DNA of 64,000 bases from Phocoena phocoena (GCF_963924675.1 NC_089240.1:1369001-1433000); one strand, 5' to 3'. Positions 9,940-22,080 are shown, counted from the first letter of the stretch. The notes: generated from the letters alone by a model not told the origin. Program-made: numbers and translations.

Positions 9940-10724
9940 ACGGCTCCATCATCAAGAGGTCTATATGTCATGGACGCTGGAGAGGACGTGGAGAAAAGGG
10001 AGCCCTCCTACACTGTTGGTGGGAATGTAAGTTGGTGCAGCCACTATGGAGAACAGGATGGAGGTTCCTTAAAAAACTAAAAATTACCAGAGCTACCAGC
10101 TCCAGCAATCCCACTCCTGGGCATATATCTGGACAAAACTCTGGTTCGAAAAGACACGCACCCCGATGTTCACAGCAGTGCTGTTTACAATAGCTAAGAC
10201 ATGGAAGCAACCTAAGTGTCCATCAAGAGAGGAACGGATAAACAAGATGTGGTCCATATATACAATGGAATATTACTGAGCCATAGAAAAAGAATGACAT
10301 AACACCATTTGCAGCAAGATGGTTGGACCTAGAGGTGATCATACTGAGTGAAGTAAGTCACACAGAGAAAGACAAATACCATATGACGTCACGTCTACGT
10401 GGAATCTAGAAAAACAGTAGAGATGAACTTACGTGCAAAGCAGATGCAGACACACAGAAGAAACTGATAGTTACCAAGGGGGGAAGGTCGGGGATGAATT
10501 GAGAGATTGGGATTGACACGTACACACTGCTATATTTAAAACGCATAACCAACGAGGACCTACTGTAGGGCACAGGGAACTCTACTTAATACTCTATAAT
10601 GGCCTATACGGGAAAAGAATCTAAAAAAGGGTGCGTACATGTATCACTGATGCACTTTGCTGTACACATGAAACTAACATAACATTGTAAATCAACTCTA
10701 CTCCAATAAAAATTTTTTTAAAAA
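9940..10724 (+). mobile_element. LINE-1 3' end
   Basis: Sense L1 from the ORF2 tail (GCTGGAGAGGACGTGGAG, then TGTTGGTGGGAATGTAAGTT) through the 3' UTR (CCAACGAGGACCTACTGTAG) to CTCCAATAAAAATTTTTTTA. ORF2 is broken by stops. The 5' boundary is uncertain. Confidence 0.9.
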
Positions 10725-10735
10725 AAGAGCTCCTG

Positions 10736-13050
10736 AATTAAGTGATGCTGGAGCATTTGGGTAATTAGAAAACCACTGCATCTTTGGACCCCCTTCCTGG
10801 ATGCTCACCAAAGCAAGGGCTTTGGAAGAAGGAGGCCCTTGAACAGGGACACGGGATGGGCAGCCTCCTGTACTCCCGTGGCATTTATGGAATCTGGGTC
10901 CATCACGTCCAACAGCCCTGCGAGCTCCCCCACCAGCAGAGGCGCCTTCCGCTCCCAAAGGCAGGAGGAGCGCCCGGAAAGCACGACACAGCGGGCAACG
11001 GTTCCCTCGGGAGACACAAACCCCGGGAGAGAAACAGAAGGCGCCGATGGTGGTCCACACATATCCACATCCAACCCTCCAAGGATAAAGGCACCCACGG
11101 TGAGTCACCGGTCTCCCAAGAGACACATCAGTCGCCTCTTCCTCGGAGGAAACGCCGAGCACATAAATAAGGAAAGTATTCGGGCATCTGCGCCCCTCCC
11201 CCGAGAACTGGGCCCCGAATCCCTGCTTTCTTGACCACCCTGTCGGTGCCAAGGCCATGGCGGCCACTGCCGGAAGACTGGCTCTAAGTGTACCTGGTCC
11301 CTGGTTCTCCATGCTGACGTAGGATACAAATTAATGAACGAATGAAGAACTATACCGAAAACTGGGCTCCTACGTACCTGGCCGGGCAAGCATCTTTGTG
11401 ATTTTTCAGGGTTACCACCGACATATTGATTTGGAGGGAAAAACATAATTTTTAGTAATTCTTGATCTTGAGAAATATATCCACGCGCGTTACGGGGACA
11501 ACTCCTACAAGGCTAAAACTGAAGTCCTGAGGGCTGGTTACCAATCTACCCGAGTGCTGGCACACGGATGGGAAACGAGATAAATCAGTATGGATGTGAA
11601 TAAATGATAAATATTGACCAGCTCGGCAGGACGCAGATCATTCTTGGGTTGGATAAATCCTCAGCTTCTCTCCTGAGTTCCCCACAGCCAGAGAGAGGCG
11701 GTCTGGTTCTATTTATGTCACGCTAGCGAGTGCAGAAATATTCCGCATCTGAAACACCAAACGTTTGCAAAATCCTGATGGCTCTCTTTAGGAATAAAAT
11801 TTAGAAATGCAAAGCACGGAGTCTAGCTAGACGTGGCCCTTGGACGTCTTCTCTGTGGGACACAGCTGGGGCTGTTTTCCATGAGAGTTGATGGGTGAAC
11901 AGGAGTTTGTCCTATTAACCCAACTCCTCCGAACCCATCACCTTGGGGCGGGGAGGGGGTCGGTAGTTAATATCCCAGAGGAGGGTCCCAGGCATATCGT
12001 TTTCAGAAACTCTGCAGACCCTCCTGGACACCAACAGTACCATCGACAGGGCTCCCCTCTGAGAAGTCCTGTAGTTGGGAAGCCCCGTGGCACCTGCTGA
12101 CTCAGAATCTCCCCCATATCCGTCCCTTCAGAACTGTCGTTTGAACACAGCAAAGATAAACCCTCGTGTACAAACCAAGCCACGAGATGAATGAGAAGAT
12201 CCTTCACTTCCCCCAAATCAGCTAAGTCTGCCCCGAGCCCCGGGCACACTGGGCTGGTAATGAATCCATTCTCAGTCTGGACTGGACCCTCCTGGCTAAC
12301 CCCTGGCCCGAGAGGCATTTATCCCTGGAGCCGTCCACCCATCCTGGGTACCAGAGGGGGAAGCCCCTTCCTAAGTCCAGGGGGCGCCAACACTTCTGTG
12401 GCCCTGCGGCATCTCCAAGAGACACAGAGGCTCTGCAAAGCAGGGATCCTCTTTCTGAGGGACCCGACAGCCTTCCTGCCCAGCACCGCGGGGAGTGGGC
12501 AGCCATTATGCGCACCAGTATAACCTCCGCCCCAGGGCACATCGTTCCTGGAAGTTTCTGTCTGAAGCCACAGAGGCTGTTACTTCCAAGTCCTACAGAA
12601 CCGGGCTCCTCCCTACAGGAACCCAGATGGGGTTCCGAGAAGCACCGTCCTAAGTCCGCAGAAGAAACCCCCCCAGAGCCAAGAATGTGCCCGACCCGGC
12701 CAACATTTTGAAAGATAAAGGGTACCACACGACAGGAGCGAACACCACGTGTGATTTCAGCCAATCGTCCTGTAATAACTGGACTCTCATTTCCGACTCT
12801 GGGAAATGGCGTTCGGAGGAGTCCGGGCTGGGAAATCCCACGCGTGGCATTTAATTTAATCACACCTAATGATGCCGTCTTCTCTTTACACGACCCTGTG
12901 TCACGCTGTAAGAGGCATATTCTAGGGTCAGGCATTTCACAGAATAAGTCTTTGTTTAACATTTGTCTCCTTGCCTAGAGAATGATTTGCATGAGGTCAA
13001 GGGCTCTCATCACTGTATGGTTCCTGCGTGTGAATCACCAAGAAGGTGGG
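10736..13050. other. Unassigned intronic sequence, CpG-containing
   Basis: About 2.3 kb with no recognised repeat or exon. Several open frames of 100-246 codons occur on both strands (for example 10698-11312 and 12222-12962 minus). None shows a domain, motif or splice-site arrangement that I can recognise, and they overlap one another. Confidence 0.45.
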
Positions 13051-13400
13051 TGTGGTGGACAGAATAATGTTCCCCAAAATGTTGTTCTACTCTGTGGAAC
13101 CTGTGACTATGCCACCTGACCTGGCAAAAGGGAGTCTACAGATATGATTACATTAATGACCTTGACCTGAGGCGCTGACCCTGGGTGAGCCCAGTGTAAT
13201 TTCACAGTCCTTTATAGCAGGGAGGCAGGGGGTCAGACTCAGAGAAGGAGGTGTGAGGACAGAGGCAGAGGTTGGAGGGAGAGGGCGATGTGACGGTGCT
13301 GTGGTGCTCGCTTCGAAGATGCAGGAAGGGGCCACGAGCTAAGGAATTTGGACAACAAAGCTGGGAACAGTAAGGAAATGGATTTTCCCAAGAGCCAGTG
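13051..13400 (+). mobile_element. MaLR (MLT1-like) LTR
   Basis: Landmarks of old mammalian MaLR LTRs in order: GGACAGAATAATGTTCCCCA, GGCAAAAGGGAGTCTACAGA, GATTACATTAATGACCTTGA and AGGAAGGGGCCACGAGCTAA. Non-coding solo LTR remnant. Confidence 0.65.
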
Positions 13401-13734
13401 TCCTTTAGGGGCTCAGGAATCCCACACTGGTTCTGTCGCCTTGAGGTGTCTCTGGGGCACTGACCAAAAACAAGAGGTGCTGAGTTCAGCGGAAAGATCT
13501 GGATGAAGGAGTTAAATCTGGGCTGAAGGTCAGCCAACGTGCGGATGAGATTCTCTGAAGAAGAGAGAGGGTGTGAAAAGAGGTCCAGCAGCAAGCCTCC
13601 CCAGGTCCAAATGCAACTCTGTCCTGGTTTCCAGAGACACACTACCTTCCGGAGAGTCATGCATGTGGGGTTTAAAATCTGCAGAGAAAAGGAACATGGG
13701 ACCACCGTACGATGACTGGAGTCATCTCAAAACT

Positions 13735-14516
13735 CAAGGTCACTACAGATAAATGCTGGAGACGGTGTGGAGAGAAGGGAACACTCCTACACTGTTAGTG
13801 GGGACGGAAGTTGGTGTAGCCACTATGCAGAACAGTATGGAGGGTCCTTAAAAAATTAAAATCGAGCTACCATATGATCCAGCAATCCCACTCCTGGGCA
13901 TATATCCAGAGAAAACCATAATGTGAAAATATCCATGCACCCCAATGTTCACTGCAGCACTATTTACAGTAGCCAGGACATGGAAGCAACCTAAGTGTCC
14001 ATCAACAGATGAATGGATAAAGAAGATGTGGCACATATATAATGGGATATGACTCAGCCACAAAAAAGAATGAAATAATGCCATTTGCAGCAACATGGAT
14101 AGACCTGGAGATGATCACACTAAGTGAACTAAGTCAGACAGAGAAAGACAAATGTCATATGATAGCGCTTATATGTGGAATCTCAAGAATTATACAAATG
14201 AAGTTATCTATAAAACAGAAACAGACTCGCAGACATAGAGAACAAACTTATGGCTACCAAAGGAAAAAGGGTCGGGGGGAGGGATAAATTAGGAGTTTGG
14301 GATTGACAGATACACACTACTATATATAAAATAAATAAACAACAAGGACCTACTGTAGAGCACAGGGAACTGTATTCACCACCTTGTAATAACCTATAAT
14401 GGAAAAGAATCTGAAATAGCACATATATATGTGTGTGTGTGTGTATCACTGAGTCACTTTGCTGTACACCTGAAACACAACATTGTAAATTAACTATACT
14501 TCACGTAAAAAAAAAA
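13735..14516 (+). mobile_element. LINE-1 3' end
   Basis: Sense ORF2 tail starting near GCTGGAGACGGTGTGGAGAG, then the 3' UTR (ACAAGGACCTACTGTAGAGC) and terminal TTGTAAATTAACTATACTTC plus an A-tract at 14503-14515. ORF2 frames are broken. Confidence 0.92.
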
Positions 14517-14594
14517 AGAACGGTCAACAGAGCATTGTATATAAACTAAATAAAATTACTTAAAGTGCTTTCCCTTTAAAAACAACAACAACTT

Positions 14595-14884
14595 GGGCTT
14601 CCCTGGTGGCGCACTGGTTAAGAATCCGCCTGCCAATGCTGGGGACATGGGTTCGAGCCCTGGTCCGGGAAGATTCCACATGCCGCGGAGCAGCTAAGCC
14701 CGTGTGCCACAACTACTGGGGCTGCGCTCTAGAGCCCACAAGCCACAACTACTGAAGCCCGTGCACCTAGAGCCCGTGCTCCACAGCAAGAGAAGCCACC
14801 GCAATGAGAAGCCCGTGCACCGCAATGAAGACCCGACGCAGCCAAAAATAAACAAATAAAATGAATAAATTTATTTTTTAAAAA
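14595..14884 (+). mobile_element. CHR-type SINE, long form
   Basis: Head GGGCTTCCCTGGTGGCGCAC, B-box GGGTTCGAGCCCTGG, two copies of the CCACAACTACTG unit, then ACGCAGCCAAAAATAAAC and an A/T-rich tail. It is a useful reference for the expanded copy at 44925-45487. Confidence 0.94.
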
Positions 14885-14889
14885 ACCCC

Positions 14890-15585
14890 AGCAACTTAAG
14901 GGCGAGGGTGCATTATGGAAAACACATTGGTAGGTCTTGCCTACGGTATTCTCCCCAGAGCTCTCTCCACTGCAGCAAATATTTCTCACTAAAATTCTGT
15001 TGACCCAAAGCAGAGATCCGTTGGAGAAAGGCATCAGATTTGAGATGCATAATTTCCCCTACTTCCTGGCAGATGGAAGGCTGTACTGAACCTGCAGAAA
15101 AGACCCTCAGTGGATATTCAGTTCTGTTGTGCCTGTGTCTGTAAAATCTCAGGAATCCTACACGATGGCAGCATACAGGGCACGCGCTGCCGTCACTGAT
15201 TCCTGAGGGTGTTAGATTTAACGTGGGAAGAAGATGTGTGGCTCCACACGTCTCCACGGCCCCTCCATGTAACTCACCGGTACGTGTGGCAACTTATAAT
15301 GTTTTCTTTCTAATCAAGGAGGACACAGATAAACACCCACCAAAGGAACCCCACCCCAGGGCTGAGGATCCCGAGTGGCCATGTCCTTGGAAAGCATTTA
15401 TTTCTGCAAAGAGGTCTAAGGCATAATCATTTTGGCGAACTTGAAAAATACCAACCGAGCGTACGTTAAATTCATTCTGAACCTTCCCAGAAGAGCTACC
15501 AGCATTAACGACACGCAGAGTACTTTGCCGGGCTAAGTAGAGGGAAATGGTATTAGCTGTAGGTGTTTCATAGGTACCCACACAT
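14890..15585. other. Unassigned intronic sequence
   Basis: No exon or repeat family recognised. Confidence 0.4.
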
Positions 15586-15587
15586 CA

Positions 15588-15922
15588 GGAATAAAGACAC
15601 AGACCTACTAGAGAATGGACTTGAGGATACGGGGAGGGGGAAGGGTAAGCTGTGACAAAGCGAGAGAATGGCATGGACATATATACACTACCAAACGTAA
15701 GGTAGATAGCTAGTGGGAAGCAGCCGCATAGCACAGGGAGATCAGCTCGGTGCTTTGTGACCGCCTGGAGGGGTGGGATAGGGAGGGTGGGAGGGGGGGA
15801 GATGCAAGAGGGAAGAGATATGGGAACGTATGTATACGTACAACTGATTCACTTTGTTATAAAGCAGAAACTAACACACCATTGTAAAGCAATTATACTC
15901 CAATAAAGATGTAAAAAAAAAA
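15588..15922 (+). mobile_element. Young-type LINE-1 3' UTR only
   Basis: Begins AGGAATAAAGACACAGACCT, carries GGGAAGCAGCCGCATAGCAC and a G-rich tract at 15768-15801, and ends ACTCCAATAAAGATGTAAAA with an A-tail. It belongs to the same subfamily as the element at 40079-41362 and differs from the more common 3' UTR type here. Confidence 0.92.
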
Positions 15923-16149
15923 GCCACAGATGCATACGTGTAGCTTTGGAGACACAGTTTATATCCCGTGCATTTCCCTTAAGTGGGAATTTCTAATTAA
16001 ACAAGTGGATTGAACAGCAGTATCTCTATCTGACCCTGACCGCCAACCCCATTAGTATTACGGGAGAAAGATAGAATACGCAAGACAAAGAGAAAGGTGA
16101 GGAAATGACCACAAGCAGATCTCGGGAGCCAGAACCAGATGGACAGTGT

Positions 16150-16365
16150 CACGGCCTCAAGAGGGGGAACGACGCTCCCTCGCCTTGAGATGTGTCCACA
16201 CATCCTAATCCCCGGCACTGCGCGTAGGGTCCCTCCAAAAAAGGGGCACCAGCAAAAGGGACTTCTGAGAAGGGATTAGCTTAAGGATGTTTAGATGCAA
16301 AAATGACCCTGGATTATCCAGGGGCGGCTCAGTATAATCACAAGGGTCCTAGTTTTCTCTGCCAT
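16150..16365 (+). mobile_element. MaLR (MLT1-like) LTR fragment
   Basis: CACATCCTAATCCCCGGCAC, GCAAAAGGGACTTCTGAGAA, CCTGGATTATCCAGGGG and ATAATCACAAGGGTCCT are MLT1-type words in order. Confidence 0.6.
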
Positions 16366-16383
16366 CCAAAATACGAATAATTT

Positions 16384-16576
16384 GGGACTTCCCTGGCAGT
16401 CCAGTGGTTAGGACTCAGCGCTTTCACTGCCGTGGCCCTGGGTTCAATCCCTGGTCGGAGAACTAAGATCCCACAAGCCACGGGGCGTGACCAAAATAAA
16501 TAAATGAATCCATAAAATTGCTTAAAAACACTGGAAAAGAGAAAATCTTAGAAACAGAATAAGACATTTAAAAAAA
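16384..16576 (+). mobile_element. CHR-type SINE with unusually long tail
   Basis: Head GGGACTTCCCTGGCAGTCC, B-box GGGTTCAATCCCTGG and a long A-rich tail region (about 16495-16576). The 19-bp duplication CCAAAATACGAATAATTTG lies at 16366-16384 and 16577-16595 with one G/A difference. Confidence 0.93.
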
Positions 16577-16667
16577 CCAAAATACAAATAATTTGACAAA
16601 TGTTTTATCTACTTGGGAAAAAAGTACAGTGGCTGTAACTCACTTTTATGTCGATTCCTTCTACTGT

Positions 16668-16800
16668 TTTAATTAATTAATTAAATTATTTTTGGCCACG
16701 CTGTGCGGCATGCGGGATCTCAGTTCCCCGACCAGGGATTGAACCCGTGCCCCCTGCATTGGGAGCACAGAGCGTTAATCACTGGACCGCCAGGGAAGTC
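16668..16800 (-). mobile_element. CHR-type SINE, antisense
   Basis: AT-rich tail, TTTGGCCACGCTGTGCGGCA, antisense B-box (GATTGAACCC) and the head CCGCCAGGGAAGTC. Target duplication TCTACTGT at 16660-16667 and 16801-16808. Confidence 0.92.
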
Positions 16801-17571
16801 TCTACTGTATCAATTTAACTATTTACCTCCTTTATACACTGGATTCTCCAAGTCTGAAAGCAAATTCAGACTTGAATTTATATTCTACCAGCACAAATGT
16901 TTTCCAGGAGGCTTACAATAGTTTTCGTTCTCTACATTTATTGTTTGGAGAAGTTAATCATTGTGTTTCTCTGTGGAGAGTTTGGATGAACTTGTATGAA
17001 ACAAGGTGACTGTAGCAGCGGAAGAGAGAAAGAGGCAGGGAAAAGGGCAGGGAAGTGAGAAAGCAGACGTGTTTCCAACGCTCTTAAGAGCTCAGCGTGG
17101 CTGACAACAGGGCTCTGGGTGGTCCGTGGCCAGGAGGTGGGTGGAAGGCAGGGGGAGGGGAGATGTGGACTCCACATGTACGTTTGAAGAGTGCTGGCTG
17201 TAAGGATGACGTCAAGAGACAGTTGGGCGTGACGGTCTGGAGCCCAGATGACGATTGTCATGGAAACACACTGAGGCTTTAATAAAATAACCCTTGTGAA
17301 AACACCCAGCCCTTTGCATGTCCCTCATACATCTTAGCCCAAGTGGACCTGTCCAAGTTATCAAATCCACAGGACACATCATCACACTTTACATCATTTC
17401 AAAGCAACATCCTAAAATTGATTATTCTGATAACAAAAGCCAAACACATCAGTGGAACCAAGCAGTGGCAATGATTGCAACATATATTTCCTTGGGAATC
17501 CCGCTTACCCAAGGGACCGCTAGAGCTCGCGTCTGTGTCTTAATTAACCTCTGGATTTCACCAGAACTCAC

Positions 17572-17673
17572 CGTTATTGACCAGTACGTGGAGTGGGATT
17601 TTCTTCATCTTAAACCTCTGGACGAACTGCTGAATGGACCTCATGGACGCCAGGTCACAATACAGAAATTCCA
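17572..17673 (-). CDS. DHRSX: DHRSX internal exon (exon 3 equivalent)
   Basis: This is a 102-bp coding exon of dehydrogenase/reductase X-linked. The family enzyme is a membrane-associated short-chain dehydrogenase/reductase of the ER/dolichol pathway: it oxidises polyprenol to polyprenal and reduces dolichal to dolichol, on either side of the SRD5A3 step. Read on the minus strand, the exon completes a Val codon and encodes 33 residues, starting EFLYCDLASM and ending KKIPLHVLVNN, with one base of the next codon. The CDLAS segment follows the third beta-strand of the Rossmann fold. The final NN is the first half of the SDR motif NNAG, whose AG comes from the next exon. An acceptor (TTTCTCCAG) precedes it and a donor (G|GTGAGT) follows. 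Both flanking introns are phase 1. There is no stop or frameshift, so the exon looks functional. The upstream exon with the TGxxxGIG cofactor motif was looked for up to 64000 and not seen. Confidence 0.95.
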
Positions 17674-17679
17674 CTGGAG

Positions 17680-20600
17680 AAAGACAAAAATGCGTGGTTA
17701 TCCTCCAATTTACCACAGATGCTAAGACGATTTCTAAAGAGGTTAACTTCTATCCCTCCTGGGAAGTAACACCGGATTAGCGTAAAGAGGAAGGCCCATT
17801 GTGGGCAACATACGCTAAGAAGACCCTCTATGAGTTACGTCCTTGACGATGCCCTCTTTTTGAGTGTGGGTGGGACTGTGTCCTCTTATACAGCAAAGAT
17901 TCTGGGATGCCACCCCTATGACTGTATTTCATTACACAATATTCCCTCTTGCAAGCAGTCTAGAGGAAGAGAGATTCTCCTGCTTTTCTGCAAGAAGTAA
18001 GTTGCCTCGTTGGGAGAGGGCCATGGGGCAAGACCCTCAGGGCAGCCCCTGGGAGCTGAGAACAGCTCCCACTCAAGAGCCAGCAGGACAGTCAGAACCT
18101 CAGACCTACAACCTCAAAGGACTGAGTTCATCCAACAACCATGTGAGCTCAGAAGACGATCCTGCGGTCCAGAGGGTAACTTAGGCCAGACAACCCTTCT
18201 GAGTGGAAGGCAGTTTTCTGGGTCTTTCTGCAGCAGTGTGGTCCTTGCACTGCCGCAGCTGGCTCTGCTGAAGGACCGCTTTGGGTCTCCCCAGGCCCAG
18301 CTGTTGGTAAGATGCTCACAGGGATATCCGTGGTCCCAGGACCCAGGAACAGAGGGGAGTACGGCTTCCACATCCTAAGGACCAGCACCTACGGTGCCAT
18401 ACATCTCAGGGGGGAGACACGCCTGCAGGGTTTTGTTGGTTTGCGGTTTCTGTAGGAAGTTTTAAATATAATTACACCTGAGAGCCAGCAAAAGTACTCG
18501 CTGGGGAAGGTACATATTTTGCAACACATATGTTAGTGTTCACTCAGAAGAGACATTTTAAGATAATCTTGAGCACGGAGAATGGAACCTATGCGGGCCA
18601 AGTCACACAGCCACTGAGGACAAGCGAGCGTATACGTTTATTAAAGTATTTTCCCTAAAAATTTATAGGGGGAGTCGGGGTGGGCATGCTCCTGGATCAG
18701 AGTTACTCAGCGTGGCCTATGGACGGGCACCATCCTGTGATCTGTTGGTTACAAGTCTGCCAGGGGACACGTTCAGAAATCGAGGATGCGTTTAGAAATT
18801 TAAAAAAAAAAAAAAAATCAACAGTCATTTTATGTTTGCTGAATCCAGTGGGAAAAAAAAAAGCGACACTGGGCACTATCGTTTTGCATGTTTCTTACAT
18901 GTATTTTTTTCTCGTAATTCCTTTCTATTGTCTCCAATGGCATCAGGCTGTGACAGACTGGGGACAAGGGAGCTTTACCACAGGGCGTTTGGAAGTTCTG
19001 CTCTAGAACACGGTGCCATCTGGACAGGCATTCCTGACACACTGTTCTAACTTTCGCCTGAAACACTCCCAAGAATGTAAAAAAAAAAAGGAAAACTCAC
19101 ACTACTGATAATAACTCGAACCCACGGTAAAAGGATGGGTGGACCCACACGCTCGGCTTCCAGAAACACAGCACTGTTACTGGATCTTCGAAATGTCAGA
19201 AGATGAGTTTTCCCTGCTCCTTGGGGGAAAAGGGTCAGAAATGACCAGAAACATGAGGACTGACGTTCTAAGTTGAGAGCGCTGCCTTGTGAAGGAGCTA
19301 CTGGGTTTTGCTTTTCTGCCCATTCTTGTCATTAGCACCCACTTTCTACATCCTTTGAGGAGCTGGCCCCCACCCCTCACCTCTACAACAGCATCACCGG
19401 CAGGATGATGGGGTGACACTGCACAGGGAATATGAGCCCTCAAATCAAGCCCTACCGCTGAGAGGGGCAGACTGTTCCCTGCAGACCAGGAGGCTTTAAG
19501 GGCTCCATCCCTGAGAAAAGAAACGCCCAAGACAAGTTGCAAACTGTAAGGTCTGCCCCCCATCGAGCCGAAGTACCAGGATTGATCACTGACAGGATAC
19601 GGGGACTCATGCATGTTAGGGGCTCACCTAAAACCCAAGTAGGGGCTGCATCCCCCCAACAACGCACATGGTGAGGGGGACAGGGGTAATTGACACAGCA
19701 GGGCTCCTGGCAGGGAGAAGGAGACACAAGTGACATTTTTCATTTTACCTGGGGTGCCATCACGAACACCTTCACTTCTATCTGGATAATTAGAGACATG
19801 AAGGTTGTGATATTTTGAGAATGGTCAAGAGACCCGTAGGAAGTAAGAACTAGAACGTCTGCCATGCAGAGGACTGGAACACAGGAGGTATAGCAGTTGT
19901 CCGGGTAGCAAAACAGGAAACCCAGGAAGCAGGTAGGGGTGCACTTCGAAAGAGTGAGCGTGAACCCCAAGGGGGCTGGTCAGGATGCAAAACCAAGATG
20001 GTAGCCTCGTATGGGAAGACCACACTCAGAGTTCTCCTGGATATTTCATTACAGAGCTTTTTAAAGCAGGGATTGAAAATTAAAAGGCTGCAAAGTATCA
20101 GGCAAACAAGGAGAAATCAAGCAGGGCTGGCCCTACTGACATAAGGTGGAGATGATTCGGGACTAAAATATTAATGGGGCAACGTGGATCGTTATCTGTG
20201 GGTCCAACGCCCAGTCAATCTGAAGTCACGTGCCATGTTCTCAGAATAACACAATATCGCAGTCTGTTTCTCAGGAACTCTTGGGAATGCGGGGAGAAGT
20301 GGACAGAACCAAAATGGTTATGGGAGAAATGAGTGTATGTCTTTGAGCATCTGACAGATCGATAGACAAAAAAAAAAAAAAGAAGAAGACAGAAACAAAG
20401 ACCCAGAGAAGACTGTGGATAATACATCTGACAAGGTTGAAAATGCAAATTTACAAATAGGGACGAGTCTATCGTAGGAAGAAGATTTTAAAATGATAGG
20501 TGTGTGCTTCCCACGATATTAATATGCTAGATTTACAAGTCAAATATGAACATCTCAAGGAAATGAATGCTTTTCTGAGAAAAATGCTGATTGTTACGAC

Positions 20601-21480
20601 CTAATCAAGGAAATTAGGACTGATCAGAGCAACAAATATGGGAGAAAGAGAAAAATTAATGAAAGAATGACATCCAGAAAAGGCGGGGACAGTGTCCATG
20701 GTATTTTAGCAAATTCTGTCTGAGTTTCAAAAAACAGATAATCCCACCTCTACTGACTGATTTAGAACATGTGGGCGGGGTGGGGGGAAACCTGAGTTGA
20801 TTCTTTTTATGAAGTGTGCCTTGTTCTGATACAAAAATCTGCAAAGAAATAGCACCAGGAGAGGGGAGTTGACATCAATACTCAGAGAAGGAAAAAATCA
20901 CGAACAAGAATGTAAATTAAAACGTTTCCACTGGGATAAACATAAGCACGTACGAGAAAAACACAAGATGATTTTTAGAGAGGCTGCCTTTTCAGAGATG
21001 ATTTCTGCCATGAAAGTGCTCCTAGAATTGGTTCCGTGCATCTCACCGTAACCACTACCTGCCTTGGAACCTAACAGGGGTAATTTTAGGGCCACCAAGA
21101 CCCTGAAAGGCTGAGAGGCACCGTTTATGGCGAAGGGGGTTCAGGTGAGGGCAGCTTTCAAATATCCCGACACCAAGCACAGCCCCCGTACACAGGGCTA
21201 GCGGGTCCCAGAAAATCTGCCCCTCCCTCTCTCCAACAGGGAACGGGGCTCACGCTTCCTGTGTGTCAGGGCAGCAAGCACTGTCCAGCTTCATCACAGA
21301 CAAATTCAGGGAGCTGCCGGCTGCTACATCCATGCCAGGCAGGGATGCAGCTTCCGGAGTCCTGGCCCTGTCTTCACTCCAGACAGAGGAACAGGGGCTC
21401 CCAAAGGACCAGGATGCACCCAGGAAGAGAACAGCTTGGTTATCACAGCCTGCCTCCCACCTTTCCCTATATTTCTCTAT
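17680..21480. other. Unassigned intronic sequence
   Basis: About 3.8 kb without a recognised exon. A MIR-like scrap (AAGTCACACAGCCACTGAGG, 18600-18619) and poly(A) tracts at about 18800, 18855, 19080 and 20369 are the only features noted. Confidence 0.4.
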
Positions 21481-21484
21481 TTAA

Positions 21485-22080
21485 AAGACAGAGGTGAAAG
21501 AGTACCCATAAAGTGATATGAAAAGGACAAACAACCTTATGAAAAAATGGACAAGACACGAGCAAGGACACCCCAAGAGAAGAAAACTGAATGCCAAATA
21601 CACACCCTAAAAGACACGCTATCTCAACAGCAAGTGGGAAATGCAGATGAAAGCCAGAAGATGTCACTTCACATCCACCAAGGTGGCAAAAACGTCAGAC
21701 CTCGCGTTACCAAGGCTGCTGACGATACAGAATACAGCAGTATACGTTGCTCTCTGGAATATAAACTGGTCCAGATCTTTGGAAAAGAATGTAATATTAC
21801 ACAATCATTTTGAATATGTGTGTAGCATTGGACTGAGCAATTCCACGCCTAGGCGTATATACCCTAGAAAACGTCTCACCCCTGTCCACCAGGTGATGTG
21901 TGTAAGAGCATTTGTATGCGCGTCGTTTCTATGGGCAGAAACGAATTCACCAGAAACAGATCAAATGCCTGTCAACCAGGAAAATAATAATTCATTCCTT
22001 AAAAATAAACGTGACATATACACACCTCTTGGCTGTTCTAGACAGACAGACAGACTCAAGTCTGTTGAGATGTGAGATGC
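21485..22080 (+). mobile_element. Ancient LINE-1/HAL1 ORF2-like fragment
   Basis: Frames read degenerate L1 ORF2 C-terminal text: a segment with ACGCTATCTCAACAGCAAGT, then CATTGGACTGAGCAATTCCA, and CTGTCAACCAGGAAAATAAT before a truncated end. Heavily mutated and much older than the other L1 copies. Confidence 0.6.

Larger units (their letters stand above)
1266..17571 (-). other. DHRSX intron between the two exons (16,306 bp)
   Basis: This phase-1 intron is bounded by GTGAGT at its 5' end (17566-17571) and CCCCAG at its 3' end (1266-1271). It holds L1 3' ends, CHR SINEs, MaLR LTR pieces, three large simple-sequence arrays and unassigned intronic sequence. No additional exon with splice sites and SDR similarity was seen in it. 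Confidence 0.93.

Noticed and set aside
10698..11312. 204-codon minus frame within the intron
   Set aside because: No recognisable domain, overlapping frames on the plus strand, and it begins in L1 tail sequence. Chance frame in GC-rich DNA.
12222..12962. 246-codon minus frame
   Set aside because: No motif, no splice context, and plus-strand frames overlap it. Probably chance.
14595..14670. tRNA-like A-box and B-box sequences in many places
   Set aside because: These are heads of tRNA-derived CHR SINEs. They lack a complete cloverleaf and have SINE tails and target duplications.
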